The notes under the pieces: generated by a model | Database searches by the model: none | Seen by the model: the letters and a program-made list of their open reading frames with translations, nothing else | Told to the model about the DNA's origin: nothing | Part shown: in pieces, positions 8,383 to 18,418 of the stretch | Layout of the letters: every line of letters begins with the position of its first letter | Position numbering within the stretch: position 1 is the stretch's first letter | Program-made: the position numbers and the translations under genes | Origin: Muricoccus roseus | GTDB taxonomy: Bacteria > Pseudomonadota > Alphaproteobacteria > Acetobacterales > Acetobacteraceae | DNA: 64,000 nt | Assembly (NCBI RefSeq): GCF_900141905.1 | Contig: NZ_FQZF01000028.1 | Location: 1-64,000 of the forward strand | Direction of reading: 5' to 3'

Positions 8383-10701
8383 CTACTTTGCCAGGGAATC
8401 ATGCGCGGCGAGGCAGGCCATATCCAGGATGTTGTTCACCCCCGCCGCGATGGACAGGATCTGCGCGGGCTTGGACAGGCCCATCAGCAGCGGCCCGATG
8501 GCCGTCGCGCTCGTCAGCCGCGGCACGGCCTTGGAGAGGATATGGGCCGCGTGCAGGCCCGGCATGACCAGCACATTCGCCGCGCCTGAGAGGCGGCAGA
8601 ACGGGTAGAGGGCGTGCAGGCTGGGGTCGAGCGCGACATCGGCCGCCATCTCGCCCTCGTATTCGAAGCCCACATCGCCCCGCGCATCCAGCAGCGCCAC
8701 CGCATCGCGCACGGTCTGCGGGATGATGCTGCCGCGCGGGTCCCCGAAGTTGGAGAAGGAGAGGAAGGCGACGCGGGGCTCCAGCCCGAGGCGCCGGGCC
8801 TGGGCCGCCGACTGCACGGCGATCTCGGCCAGCGTCTCCGCGTCCGGCCGCTCATGGATGGCCGTATCGGCCAGCAGCACGGTGCCCGCGCGGCGGGTGA
8901 GGAGGAGAGTGAGGCCGAAGAGTACGCCCTCCCCGCCATCCGAGGCCGGGGCGGGGTCGATCGCGAGCGAGATCTGCTTCAGGCTGGCCGCGTAGGAGCG
9001 GGTGGTGCCGGTGATCAGCGCATCCGCATCGCCCATCGCCACCATGCAGGCGGCGAAGATGTTGCGGTCCAGGTTCACCGCGCGCTGGGCATCGCGGAAC
9101 AGGAAGCCCTCCCGCTGCTTGCGGGCATAGAGATATTCCGCGTAGCGCCGGTTGCTGTCGGACAGCGCCGCATTGTGGATCTCGATGCCATCCGGCAGCG
9201 GCACGCCCAGGGCGGCGACCGTGGCATGCACCCGGTCCTCGCGTCCGACCAGGATAGGCGTGCCGTAGCCCGCGTTGCGGAAGGCGATCGCAGCGCGGAT
9301 CGTCTTCTCCTCCTCGCCCTCGGCGAAGACCACGCGGCGCGGGTTCTGCCGCACGCGCTCGGTGATCGCCTCCAGCGCGCCACCGGCCGCGTCCAGCTTC
9401 TGCGCCAGCATGCGGGCATAGTGCTGCATGTGGATGATGGGCTTGCGGGCCACGCCACTGTCCATCGCGGCCTTCGCGACGGCCGGGGAGACGCGCGAGA
9501 TCAGGCGCGGGTCGAAGGCATGGGGGATGATGTATTCGGGGCCGAAGCGCAGCCCCGCGCCGCCGCCGGCGCCCGCCACCTCCTCCGGGACGTCCTCGCG
9601 CGCCAGCATCGCCAGCGCCTCGGCGGCGGCGATCTTCATGTGGTCGTTGATCGTGCTGGCGCGCACGTCCAGCGCGCCGCGAAAGATGAAGGGGAAGCCG
9701 AGAACGTTGTTCACCTGGTTCGGGTAGTCCGAACGGCCTGTCGCGATGATGCAGTCCGGGCGCGCGGCCTTGGCCTCGTCCGGCGTGATCTCCGGGTCGG
9801 GGTTGGCCATGGCGAAGATGATCGGCTTCTCCGCCATGCCGCGCACCATGTCGGGCGTGACCGCGCCCTTCTTGGACAGGCCGAAGAAGGCATCGGCGCC
9901 GCGCAGCGCCTCCGTCAGCGTGCGCGCCTCGGTGTCGTTGGCGTGGGCGGACTTCCACTGGTTCATGCCCTCCACCCGGCCGCGATAGAGCACGCCCTTG
10001 GTGTCGCACATGACGATGTTCTGCGGGCGCATGCCCATGGCGCGCAGCAGCTCGGCGCAGGCGATGGCGGCCGAACCGGCGCCGTTGATGACGAGCTTCG
10101 TGTCCCGCAGCTCACGCCCCGTGAGGTGGCACGCATTGATCAGCCCGGCGGCGGCGACGATGGCGGTGCCGTGCTGGTCGTCATGGAAGACGGGAATATC
10201 CATGATCTCGCGCAGGCGCTGCTCGATGACGAAGCATTCGGGGGCCTTGATGTCCTCGAGATTGATGCCGCCGAAGGAAGGCCCAAGGAAACGGACGCAG
10301 TTGACGAACTCGTCCACGTCATAGGCATCGACGCAGAGGTCGATGGAATCCACGTCGGCGAAGCGCTTGAACAGCGCCGCCTTGCCCTCCATCACCGGCT
10401 TGCCGGCGACCGCGCCCAGGTCGCCCAGGCCGAGCACGGCCGTGCCGTTGGAGATGACGGCCACCATGTTGCCCTTGGCCGTGTAGTCATAGGCGAGCGA
10501 AGGGTCCCGGTGGATCTCCAGGCAGGGCTCCGCCACGCCGGGCGAATAGGCGAGCGAGAGGTCGCGCGCGGTGGCAAGCGGCTTGGTGAGGCGGATCTCC
10601 AGCTTGCCGGGCTTGCCCTCGGCATGAAGCGCGAGCGCCTCTTCCCGGGTGATGCGGGCGGTGCGGGAATCTCCCGATCCGGTGCGGCGCGCGTCGTCCA
10701 T
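8383..10701 (-). CDS. maeB: NADP-dependent malic enzyme with C-terminal phosphotransacetylase-like domain
   Basis: Decarboxylates malate to pyruvate with NADP reduction, in the cytoplasm. The protein has 772 aa. The malic domain shows [21 protein letters not shown] (catalytic Lys) and HDDQHGTA (metal site). The NAD(P) site is [16 protein letters not shown]. From about residue 440 a phosphate acetyltransferase-like domain begins ([17 protein letters not shown]), as in E. coli MaeB and the rhizobial enzymes, where it acts as a regulatory acetyl-CoA sensor. The upstream gap holds a tandem 12-mer repeat at 10803-10828 that may be an operator. Confidence 0.95.
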   Translation of the reverse strand: MDDARRTGSGDSRTARITREEALALHAEGKPGKLEIRLTKPLATARDLSLAYSPGVAEPCLEIHRDPSLAYDYTAKGNMVAVISNGTAVLGLGDLGAVAGKPVMEGKAALFKRFADVDSIDLCVDAYDVDEFVNCVRFLGPSFGGINLEDIKAPECFVIEQRLREIMDIPVFHDDQHGTAIVAAAGLINACHLTGRELRDTKLVINGAGSAAIACAELLRAMGMRPQNIVMCDTKGVLYRGRVEGMNQWKSAHANDTEARTLTEALRGADAFFGLSKKGAVTPDMVRGMAEKPIIFAMANPDPEITPDEAKAARPDCIIATGRSDYPNQVNNVLGFPFIFRGALDVRASTINDHMKIAAAEALAMLAREDVPEEVAGAGGGAGLRFGPEYIIPHAFDPRLISRVSPAVAKAAMDSGVARKPIIHMQHYARMLAQKLDAAGGALEAITERVRQNPRRVVFAEGEEEKTIRAAIAFRNAGYGTPILVGREDRVHATVAALGVPLPDGIEIHNAALSDSNRRYAEYLYARKQREGFLFRDAQRAVNLDRNIFAACMVAMGDADALITGTTRSYAASLKQISLAIDPAPASDGGEGVLFGLTLLLTRRAGTVLLADTAIHERPDAETLAEIAVQSAAQARRLGLEPRVAFLSFSNFGDPRGSIIPQTVRDAVALLDARGDVGFEYEGEMAADVALDPSLHALYPFCRLSGAANVLVMPGLHAAHILSKAVPRLTSATAIGPLLMGLSKPAQILSIAAGVNNILDMACLAAHDSLAK

Positions 10702-10802
10702 GCCTTCGTTCTCCCGCTATCCACGCCAGTCCTGGGCGCCAGGACCGCCGGATTTAGCGTGTCGGTGGCCGCACGGGAATGCCAACGGCGAGATTCTTGC
10801 AT

Positions 10803-10839
10803 GCTGCACTGCGGAAGCTGCACTGCGGCAAAATGCCGC
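10803..10839. promoter_or_regulatory. Tandem 12-mer repeat and hairpin upstream of malic enzyme
   Basis: GCTGCACTGCGG occurs twice (10803-10814 and 10817-10828) with a 14-bp period. It runs directly into a small hairpin (GCGGCA, loop AAA, TGCCGC; 10825-10839). The block lies between the stop of the solute-binding protein (10853) and the maeB start (10701). Two direct copies about 1.4 helical turns apart are compatible with an activator or repressor site, and the hairpin with a 3' end for the upstream gene. Function is an inference. Confidence 0.4.
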
Positions 10840-10852
10840 GGCGCGGCACCCG

Positions 10853-12445
10853 TCACGTCCGGCGGATGTTCCAGGGATAGGGCGAGCTGCCCTCCAGCAT
10901 CCCGGTCAGGTTCCGCCGGAAGGCCGTGCGGATGGTGAACTGCCCCAGCGGCACGGTGGACACCTCCTCCAGCGCCAGACGTCCCAGGGCTTCGGCGGCG
11001 CGGGCACGGCCGGCCTCGTCCGGCGCCTCCAGCCATTCGGCCGTCAGCGCCTCCGCCCGGTCGCTCTTCCACCAGCCGAACCAGCCGGCCTCGCCCTGGC
11101 CGCGGATCAGCGGCGACATCGCCGGGCTGCCATAGGTGTTGGAGGTACCGGTGGTGTGGAAGATGCTCCAGCCGCCCTTCTCGACCGGCTCGCGCGAGTT
11201 GCGGCGCTGGATCACCGTGCCCCAGTCGCTCTCGGCCATTTCCACATTCATGCCGATCCGGCGCAGCGCATCGCCGGTCACCTGGCCCAGCGGCCCGATA
11301 TCCGGGAAGTCGGTGGGGTTGATGATGACCACCCTGGCATCGGTGTAGCCGGCCTCTCGCAGCGCCGCCCGCGCGGCGTCCAGGCTGCCCGGCATCAGGT
11401 CCGCATGGTCCTTGTAGTAGGGCGTGCGCTTGGGGAAGAGGCTGCGCGTGTCGGTCCAGACGGAGGTATCGTCCCCCTGGGCCGCCCGCATGTAGTTCTC
11501 CTGGATCACCGAAAGCCGCACGGCCCGGCGCAGGCGCACGTCGTCGAAGGGCGGCTGGAGGCAGTTCAGCCGCATCAGCGCCATGCGGCCCTCCACGTCC
11601 AGGATCTCCTGCCGGATCTCGCGGCTGCGGGAGAGCATCGGCCGCAGGTCGGAAAGCGGGCGCTCCCACCAGTCCACCTCGCCATTGGTCAGCGCCGCGG
11701 CGGCGGTGGAGGCATCGGGGATCACGTGCCACTCGATGCGCTGCAAATGCGCGACCTTGCCGCCCGAGGCACGCTCCGGCTTCTCCTGGCGCGGCACATA
11801 GGCGTCGAACTTCTCATAGGCGACGCGGGACCCGGAATTGTACTCGCCGGGTAGGAAGCGATAGGGGCCGGAGCCGATCATCTCGGTGATGGCGCGCGTG
11901 GCCTCGGCCGAGGCCAGCCGTTCGGGCATGATGAAGCAGACGCTGGCATCGGGCTTGGCCAGCGCATCCAGCATCAGCGGGAAGGGCCGGTGCAGCCGGG
12001 CCTCGAAGCCGCGGTCGTCCAGCACGCGCCACTCCGCCACCGCGCGGGCGAGGAGCTGGCCGAAGGGGTCGCGCACGGTCCAGCGCTTGATGCTGGCGAC
12101 GCAATCCGCCGCCCGCACCGGCTCCCCGTCATGGAAGCGCAGGCCCTCGCGCAGGCGGAAGCGCCAGCGCCGGCCATCCTCCAGCACCTCATGCCCTTCC
12201 GCCATCTGGGGCCGGGGCCGGTTCTGCGCGTCCACGGCATAGAGCGTGTCGAACACGTAGTAGCCGTGGTTGCTGGTCACGGTCGCCGTGGTCCAGATCG
12301 GGTCCAGGCTGGTCAGGTTCGCCTGCGGCACGAAGCGCAGGGTCCGGGCGCGCATGTCCTGGCCGAGCGCCGGGGCGGAGAGGCGCCCCATGCCGCCGAT
12401 GATCGCCGCGCCCGCGCCGGCGCGAATCAGGCTTCGCCGTTCCAT
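10853..12445 (-). CDS. ABC transporter substrate-binding protein, family 5 (peptide/opine/nickel type)
   Basis: Periplasmic receptor of 530 aa for a peptide-type ABC importer. The N-terminus has a twin-arginine-like signal (ERRSLIRAGAG) with probable cleavage near residue 29, after ALG. Family motifs include FVPQANLTSLDPIW, MAEGHEVLEDGRRWRFRLREG (the SBP_bac_5 signature region) and DAARAALREAGY. No permease or ATPase genes flank it, so it is an orphan receptor. It is divergent from mutS. Confidence 0.9.
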   Translation of the reverse strand: MERRSLIRAGAGAAIIGGMGRLSAPALGQDMRARTLRFVPQANLTSLDPIWTTATVTSNHGYYVFDTLYAVDAQNRPRPQMAEGHEVLEDGRRWRFRLREGLRFHDGEPVRAADCVASIKRWTVRDPFGQLLARAVAEWRVLDDRGFEARLHRPFPLMLDALAKPDASVCFIMPERLASAEATRAITEMIGSGPYRFLPGEYNSGSRVAYEKFDAYVPRQEKPERASGGKVAHLQRIEWHVIPDASTAAAALTNGEVDWWERPLSDLRPMLSRSREIRQEILDVEGRMALMRLNCLQPPFDDVRLRRAVRLSVIQENYMRAAQGDDTSVWTDTRSLFPKRTPYYKDHADLMPGSLDAARAALREAGYTDARVVIINPTDFPDIGPLGQVTGDALRRIGMNVEMAESDWGTVIQRRNSREPVEKGGWSIFHTTGTSNTYGSPAMSPLIRGQGEAGWFGWWKSDRAEALTAEWLEAPDEAGRARAAEALGRLALEEVSTVPLGQFTIRTAFRRNLTGMLEGSSPYPWNIRRT

Positions 12446-12558
12446 TCCGAACCTCCTCCCGGCCCTGTCCCGGGCTCCTCGGCGAAAGCCTGCGCCGGCG
12501 CGGCCCCCCGCCGCAAGCCCGCTGGACCGAACCCGCCGCGCAACCTAGGAGTCCCGCC

Positions 12559-15276
12559 ATGGACGCCGCCCCGCCGACCCCCAGCGCCATCCCGAACGCG
12601 TCCGGCGCGACCCCCGCCATGGCCCAGTGGTTCGCCGCCAAGCAGGCCCATCCCGATGCGCTCGTCTTCTTCCGCATGGGCGATTTCTTCGAGATGTTCT
12701 TCGCCGATGCCATCACGGCGGGCGAGGCGCTCGGCCTGGCCGTATCCCATCGTGGCGAACATGGGGGCCAGCCCGTGCCGATGGCCGGCGTGCCCGTGCA
12801 TGCGATGGAGGCCTATCTCGCCCGGCTGATCCGCCGCGGCTTCCGGGTGGCCATCTGCGAGCAGATGGAAACGCCCGAGGCGGCGAAGGCGCGCAAGGCC
12901 CCCGCCGTGCGGCGGGAGGTGGTGCGAATCGTCACCCCCGCCACCGTGACGGAGGAGTCGCTGCTGGAGGGCGCGCGTCCCTCCTGGCTCCTGGCCCTGG
13001 CGCCCGAGGGGGCGGCACGGGTGGGTGCCGCCTGGCTCGACGTCTCCACCGGCCATGTCTGCACGGAAAGCCTGCCCACGGAGGAGCTCGGCGCCCTGCT
13101 TGCCCGGCTGGACCCGGCCGAGGTGGTGGCGCCCGAGGCCCTGGCGGCCGGCGATGCCCTCACGCCGCTCGGCGGGATGGTGCGCGAGGCCACGCCGCCC
13201 CGGGATGGCGCGCGGCTGGCCGCCGAGGCCTGGGGCGTGGCGAGCCTGGCCGCCTTCGGCGCCTTCACCGATGGCGAGACCAACGCCCTGGCCATGGCGC
13301 TGGATTATGTACGCGGCGCCTCCGGCGGCACCCTCCCCCGCCTGGCCCCGCCCGAGGCGCGGGGCGGCGAGGGCACGCTGCGCATGGATGCCGCCACGCG
13401 CCGGAGCCTCGAGATCCTGAAGGCCGAGCGGGGTGGCAAGGACTGCCTTCTTGGTGCGGTGGACCGGACCCTGACCGCGGCCGGCGCCCGCGAGCTGGCC
13501 GCGCGCCTCGCCGCCCCGCTGGCCGAGGGCGCCCCCATCGCCGCGCGGCATGATGCCGTATCCTTCCTCCTGGCCGCCGATTCGGTGCGCGCCGCCCTGC
13601 GCGACGCGCTGAAGGGCGCCCCCGACATGGCGCGTGCCCTCGGCCGCCTCTCGGTGGAACGCTTCTTCCCGCGCGACCTCGCCTCGCTGCGCGACGGACT
13701 CGCCCGGGCCGAGGCGATGCAGGCCGCCTTCGGCGATGCCGCCGGCGTGCCTCCCATCCCGCCCCTGCTGGTGCAGGCCGGCGAGGCGCTGGTGCCGGCG
13801 AACTCCCCCCGCGGCGAGCTGGCCCGCGCCCTGGCCGAGGACCTGCCCGCCCGGCTGGAGGATGGCGGGGTGATCGGCCCGGGGTACGATGGGGAGCTGG
13901 ATGCGCTGCGGCGCCTGCGGGACGATGCGCGCGGCGCCATCCTCGCCCTGCAGCTGGACCTGGCCCAGGCCTGGGGCGTCGCCAGCCTCAAGATCCGCCA
14001 CCACCAGCAGCTCGGCTTCCTGGCCGAGGTGCCGGCGGCGGCGGGCGAGGCCCTGCTGCGCCAGAAGCCCGCACCCGGCCCCATGGCGCCGGTGCACCGC
14101 CAGTCCATGGCCAATGCCCACCGCTTCACCTGCGGGGCGCTCACCGATCTGGACCGCAAGCTCTCCCAAGCGCGGGACGAGGCGGCGCGGCGGGAGGCGC
14201 TGGTGGTGCGGCATCTCCGCAAGCTCTGCCTGGACGCCGCCCCCGGCATCGCCGCCGCCGCCCGGGCCGTGGCGGAGATCGACGTCCATGCCGCCTCGGC
14301 GGAGCTGGCGGCAGGCGGGGGCTGGTGCCGGCCGGAGATGCCGGACCGCCCGGATTTCTGCGTCACGCAAGGCCGGCACCCCGTGGTGGAGGCCGCGCTG
14401 CGCCGGAACCGGGGCCCCGCCTTCGTGCCCAACGACGCGGATCTCTCCCCCGGCCGCCGCCTCTGCCTCCTCACCGGGCCGAACATGGCGGGCAAGTCCA
14501 CCTATCTCCGCCAGAATGCCCTGATGGTCGTCCTGGCCCAGGCCGGGCTCTACATCCCCGCCGAAGCCGCCCGGATCGGGCTGGTGGACCGGCTCTTCTC
14601 CCGCGTCGGCACGGCAGACGACATCGCCGGCGGCCGCTCCACCTTCATGGTGGAGATGAGCGAGACGGCGGCGGTGCTGAACCAGGCCGGGCCCCGCAGC
14701 TTCGTGGTGCTGGACGAGGTGGGGCGCGGCACCGCCACCTGGGACGGGCTCGCCATCGCCTGGGCGGTGCTGGAGGCGCTGCATGACCGCCTCCGCTCCC
14801 GCACCCTTTTCGCGACCCATTTCCACGAGCTGACGGCGCTGGCCGGCAAGCTGCCGGAACTCGCCCCCGCCGCCATGAAGGTGCGGGAGCACCGGGGGCA
14901 GGTGGTGTTCCAGCACCTGGTCGGCCCCGGCGCCTCGGAACGCTCCTGGGGCCTGCATGTCGCGCGCCTCGCGGGCGTCCCGCGGGAGGTGGTGGCGCGG
15001 GCGGAGGTGGTGCTGGCCTCGCTGGAGGAGCGGGCACGGGGGCTGGACCCGCTTTCGGGCGAACTGCCCCTCTTCGCCGCGCCGGGCGCGCACAAGCCCG
15101 CCCAGGGGCAACCGCAGGGGGAGCCGGACCCGCTCCGAACCGCCCTGGAGGCGCTGGACCCTGATGCGATGGCGCCACGCGAGGCGCTTGAAGCTCTCTA
15201 CCGGCTGAAATCCATGCTCTCAGGCGGCGAGACGGCTGTTGCGCCGCAGCGTGACTCCTTATCTTCCGTCGGATGA
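12559..15276 (+). CDS. mutS: DNA mismatch repair protein MutS
   Basis: Mismatch-recognition ATPase of 905 aa. The N-terminal mismatch-binding domain keeps the Phe-x-Glu wedge in MGDFFEMFF. The ATPase domain has Walker A GPNMAGKST at about residue 640 and Walker B VVLDEVGRGT, followed by FATHFHELTAL. A good ribosome-binding site (AGGAG) precedes the ATG. The last four bases overlap the start of glnD (ATGA), so the two are translationally coupled, a pairing common in alphaproteobacteria. Confidence 0.97.
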   Translation: MDAAPPTPSAIPNASGATPAMAQWFAAKQAHPDALVFFRMGDFFEMFFADAITAGEALGLAVSHRGEHGGQPVPMAGVPVHAMEAYLARLIRRGFRVAICEQMETPEAAKARKAPAVRREVVRIVTPATVTEESLLEGARPSWLLALAPEGAARVGAAWLDVSTGHVCTESLPTEELGALLARLDPAEVVAPEALAAGDALTPLGGMVREATPPRDGARLAAEAWGVASLAAFGAFTDGETNALAMALDYVRGASGGTLPRLAPPEARGGEGTLRMDAATRRSLEILKAERGGKDCLLGAVDRTLTAAGARELAARLAAPLAEGAPIAARHDAVSFLLAADSVRAALRDALKGAPDMARALGRLSVERFFPRDLASLRDGLARAEAMQAAFGDAAGVPPIPPLLVQAGEALVPANSPRGELARALAEDLPARLEDGGVIGPGYDGELDALRRLRDDARGAILALQLDLAQAWGVASLKIRHHQQLGFLAEVPAAAGEALLRQKPAPGPMAPVHRQSMANAHRFTCGALTDLDRKLSQARDEAARREALVVRHLRKLCLDAAPGIAAAARAVAEIDVHAASAELAAGGGWCRPEMPDRPDFCVTQGRHPVVEAALRRNRGPAFVPNDADLSPGRRLCLLTGPNMAGKSTYLRQNALMVVLAQAGLYIPAEAARIGLVDRLFSRVGTADDIAGGRSTFMVEMSETAAVLNQAGPRSFVVLDEVGRGTATWDGLAIAWAVLEALHDRLRSRTLFATHFHELTALAGKLPELAPAAMKVREHRGQVVFQHLVGPGASERSWGLHVARLAGVPREVVARAEVVLASLEERARGLDPLSGELPLFAAPGAHKPAQGQPQGEPDPLRTALEALDPDAMAPREALEALYRLKSMLSGGETAVAPQRDSLSSVG

Positions 15277-18002
15277 ACACCGCTGGCCTCGGCGCCGCCG
15301 AAGCCCCCGTCGAGCCGCAGCCGGGGCTGGAGGGGCTAAATTCGACCCCTCCGCCCTCCCGCGACGCGGCGCTGGGACTGCTGCGCCGCCATCTCAGCCG
15401 CATCCAGGGCGGCATGCAGGAGAGGTTCGAGCGGGAGAGCCTGCCCGGGCTGGTCGCCGCCCGTGCCCTGGCCGCGGAGATGGACGGGCTGATCGCCGCC
15501 ATCCTGCGCTATAGCCTGGCGGCCACCGCCGGCCCCGGCCGCCCGGCCGGCTTCGCCCTGGCGGCCACCGGGGGCTATGGGCGCGGCACCCTCGCCCCGT
15601 ATTCCGATATCGACCTGCTCTTCGTCTCCGATACGCCGCTGGATGCGGTGGGGCGCCGGACGGTGGAGTTCATGCTCTACCTGCTCTGGGACCTCGGGGT
15701 GAAGGTCGGGCACGCCACCCGCTCGATCGCCGAGTGCATCGAGGACGCGAAGTCCGACACCACCGTCCAGACCGCGCTGCTGGATGCGCGCTTCCTCGAG
15801 GGTGACGCGACCGCCTATGCGCGCTTCGAGGAGGCCTATACGGCCGCCCGGCAGGAATGGGGCCTGGGCCAGTTCCTTCACGCCAAGCAGATCGAGCGCG
15901 GCCTGCGCCACGCCCGCTACGGCGACAGCCCCTATCTGGTGGAACCGCATATCAAGGAGGGACGCGGCGGGCTGCGGGACCTCCAGACCATGTACTGGCT
16001 GACCCGCTACGCCTTCGGGGTGGAGAAGATGTGGCAGCTGGTGGGGCCCGACAGCCCCGGCGGCGGCCTGCTCACCGCCCAGGAGGCCCGCGCCTTCCGC
16101 CGGGCTTGGTCCTTTCTCTGGACCGTCCGCTTCCACCTCCACTACGTCACCGGCCGGGCCGAGGAGCGCCTGACCTTCGACCTGCAGCCCGTGGTGGGCG
16201 CCCGCATGGGCTACACGCGCCACGGCAAGCAGGACGGGGTGGAACGCTTCATGAAGCACCTCTTCCTCACCGCGCGTGAGGTGGTGCGCCTCAAGCGCCT
16301 GCTGGAACCGGCGATCGAGCGCGCGGCGCTGGGCATGCCCGCCCTGCAACCCGCGCCGGACGAGATGATGCGCAAGGCCGGGCTGACGCTCGCCGACGGC
16401 AAGCTGCTCTTCGCGCCGGACCACGACATCGCGGCCGATCCGGCGGTCATGCTGCGGATCATGCGCGTGGCGCGGGACCGGGGGCTGGAACTCCATCCGC
16501 TCGGCCTGCGCGCCCTGATCCGCAATGCCCGCTACGCCACCCGCCTGCGCGGCCAGGCCGCGGCGAACGTGCTGTTCCTGGATATCCTCGCCGGCAAGCA
16601 GAGCGCCCACTGGCTGCGCGCGCTGAACGAGGCGGGCGTGCTGTCCAGCCTCATCCCGGAATGGGCGCGGATCGTCGGGCTGATGCAGTTCGACACCTAC
16701 CATGTCTTCACGGTGGAGGAGCACACCATCGAGGCGGTAGGCGTGCTCAACGCGCTGGAGCGCGGGGAGCTGGATTCCATCGCCCCCGTGGCCTCCGAAC
16801 TCGTGGGCCAGCTGCAGTCCCGCCGCGCCCTCTACGCCGCCGTGCTGCTGCACGACATCGCCAAGGGCCGGGGCGGCGACCATTCCGAGCTTGGCGCCGG
16901 AATCGCCCAGGACCTCTGCCCCCGCCTCGGCCTTTCCCCCGAGGAGACCGAGACGGTCTCCTGGCTCGTGCTGAACCACCTCCTGGTCAGCCAGACCGCC
17001 TTCAAGCGCGACATCGACGACCCCAAGACCATCCTCGACCTCGCCGAGGTGGTGCAGTCGCCCGAACGGCTGCGCCTGCTGCTGGTGCTGACGGTGTGCG
17101 ACATGCGCGCGGTAGGGCCGAAGGTGTGGAACGGCTGGAAGGCCACCCTGCTGCGCGAGATCTACTGGCGCGTGGCGGAAGTCCTGGCCGGCGGCCTCTC
17201 CGTGCCCGAGCGCGACGTGCGCGTGGCCCGCGCGCGGGAAGCGGCCTCGGCGGCGCTGGAAGGGCGGCCCCAGGCGGAGGTCGAGCACTTCCTCGGCCTC
17301 GGCTATCCCGGCTACTGGCTCTCCTTCGATCCCGAGACCCATGCGCGCCACGCCTCGATGATCCGTGAGGCCGAGGCGACCGGCGCGCCGCTCACCGTCC
17401 GCACCGAGGTGTTGGAGGACCGGGCGGTAACGGAGGTGACGGTCTACACCGCCGACCATCCCGGCCTGTTCAGCCAGATTGCCGGCGCCCTGGCCGTGGC
17501 CGGCGCCAGCATCGTCGATGCCCGCATCCACACCATGACCAACGGCATGGCGCTGGACACCTTCTGGGTGCAGGATGCGGCCGGAGGCGCGCTCGACGCG
17601 CCGCACCGGCTCGCCCGCCTCTCCGTGATGGTGGAGCAGGCGCTTTCCGGCCGGATGCGGATCACCGACGAGATCAGCAAGGTGAAGCGCGAGCCCGCGC
17701 GGCTGCGCGCCGTGACGGTGCCGCCCCGCGTCGTGATCGACAACCATGCGAGCAACACCCACACCGTGATCGAGGTGAATGCGCGCGACCGCCCCGGCCT
17801 CCTGCATGACGTGACGGCCGCCATCTCCGCCCAGGGCGTCCAGATCGCCTCGGCCCATGTCACCACCTATGGCGTGCGGGCCGTGGACGTCTTCTATGTG
17901 AAGGACCTGTTCGGCCTGAAGGTGGAGAACGAGCGCAAACTGGACGGGCTCCGCAACGCCGTCCTCGCCGCGCTCACCACCGAGGCCAAGCCGGCCGCCT
18001 GA
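15273..18002 (+). CDS. glnD: Bifunctional [protein-PII] uridylyltransferase / uridylyl-removing enzyme
   Basis: Nitrogen-status sensor of 909 aa that adds or removes UMP on PII proteins according to glutamine level. Domain order: nucleotidyltransferase (GGYGRGTLAPYSDIDLLF, residues 100-117), PII-uridylyltransferase helical domain, HD hydrolase (LLHDIAKGRGGDHSE) and two C-terminal ACT domains (VTVYTADHPGLFSQIAG and VIEVNARDRPGLLHDV). Its start overlaps the mutS stop by four bases. The usual alphaproteobacterial downstream partner murJ/mviN is not here; a small disordered protein follows instead. Confidence 0.97.
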   Translation: MNTAGLGAAEAPVEPQPGLEGLNSTPPPSRDAALGLLRRHLSRIQGGMQERFERESLPGLVAARALAAEMDGLIAAILRYSLAATAGPGRPAGFALAATGGYGRGTLAPYSDIDLLFVSDTPLDAVGRRTVEFMLYLLWDLGVKVGHATRSIAECIEDAKSDTTVQTALLDARFLEGDATAYARFEEAYTAARQEWGLGQFLHAKQIERGLRHARYGDSPYLVEPHIKEGRGGLRDLQTMYWLTRYAFGVEKMWQLVGPDSPGGGLLTAQEARAFRRAWSFLWTVRFHLHYVTGRAEERLTFDLQPVVGARMGYTRHGKQDGVERFMKHLFLTAREVVRLKRLLEPAIERAALGMPALQPAPDEMMRKAGLTLADGKLLFAPDHDIAADPAVMLRIMRVARDRGLELHPLGLRALIRNARYATRLRGQAAANVLFLDILAGKQSAHWLRALNEAGVLSSLIPEWARIVGLMQFDTYHVFTVEEHTIEAVGVLNALERGELDSIAPVASELVGQLQSRRALYAAVLLHDIAKGRGGDHSELGAGIAQDLCPRLGLSPEETETVSWLVLNHLLVSQTAFKRDIDDPKTILDLAEVVQSPERLRLLLVLTVCDMRAVGPKVWNGWKATLLREIYWRVAEVLAGGLSVPERDVRVARAREAASAALEGRPQAEVEHFLGLGYPGYWLSFDPETHARHASMIREAEATGAPLTVRTEVLEDRAVTEVTVYTADHPGLFSQIAGALAVAGASIVDARIHTMTNGMALDTFWVQDAAGGALDAPHRLARLSVMVEQALSGRMRITDEISKVKREPARLRAVTVPPRVVIDNHASNTHTVIEVNARDRPGLLHDVTAAISAQGVQIASAHVTTYGVRAVDVFYVKDLFGLKVENERKLDGLRNAVLAALTTEAKPAA

Positions 18003-18007
18003 GAGTC

Positions 18008-18051
18008 GCGGGGGGGGAACAACCCCTCCCCGCCACCTGCGTTCCCCCCGC
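18008..18051 (+). terminator. Two alternative G/C-tract hairpins after glnD
   Basis: A GC-G8-AAC tract (18008-18020) can pair with CCCCTCCCCGC at 18023-18033 (one mismatch, short loop) or with GTTCCCCCCGC at 18041-18051 (11 pairs with a G bulge). The pairings are mutually exclusive, so the leader of the next gene could switch between two folds. There is no T-tract. A terminator or attenuator role is an inference. Confidence 0.35.
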
Positions 18052-18071
18052 AAGACACGGAGGGCCGGAAC

Positions 18072-18386
18072 ATGGCTGATGACGGCAAGAACGCGACGCC
18101 CAAGACGGGCGAGAGCAAGGTTCCCGGGGACCTGGAGAACTGGGGCACGCAAACGAAGAACGCGCGCCCCTCCAGCGTCGGCCAGCACGACCCGCTGCGG
18201 GACCCGGGCGGGGATGATTCCGGCCCCGGTCTGGACCCCGAGCAGTACAAGAACCCCGACCACGCCGACGAAGCCTCCCACGGCCCCGCCGGCCACCACG
18301 CCACCGTGCCGGTGAAGGAGGCCACGTCCATCAAGCCGGGCGCGAAGCGCGACGCGCCGCCGCTCCGGAGCACGGCGGAGGAGTGA
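18072..18386 (+). CDS. Small disordered hydrophilic protein, 104 aa
   Basis: I do not recognise a family. GGAGG lies 8 bases before the ATG. The sequence has no hydrophobic stretch, is rich in Asp, Gly, Pro, Lys and His, and contains no Cys, which suggests an intrinsically disordered, soluble protein. Segments such as DLENWGTQTKNARPS and DPEQYKNPDHADEAS look like soft conserved patches. It follows glnD by 69 bases and precedes repeat copy A. A stress- or dehydration-related role would be typical for such a composition but is speculation. Confidence 0.65.
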   Translation: MADDGKNATPKTGESKVPGDLENWGTQTKNARPSSVGQHDPLRDPGGDDSGPGLDPEQYKNPDHADEASHGPAGHHATVPVKEATSIKPGAKRDAPPLRSTAEE

Positions 18387-18418
18387 TTCCGTCCTCCCGG
18401 TGGGTCTGACGGGCTTGG

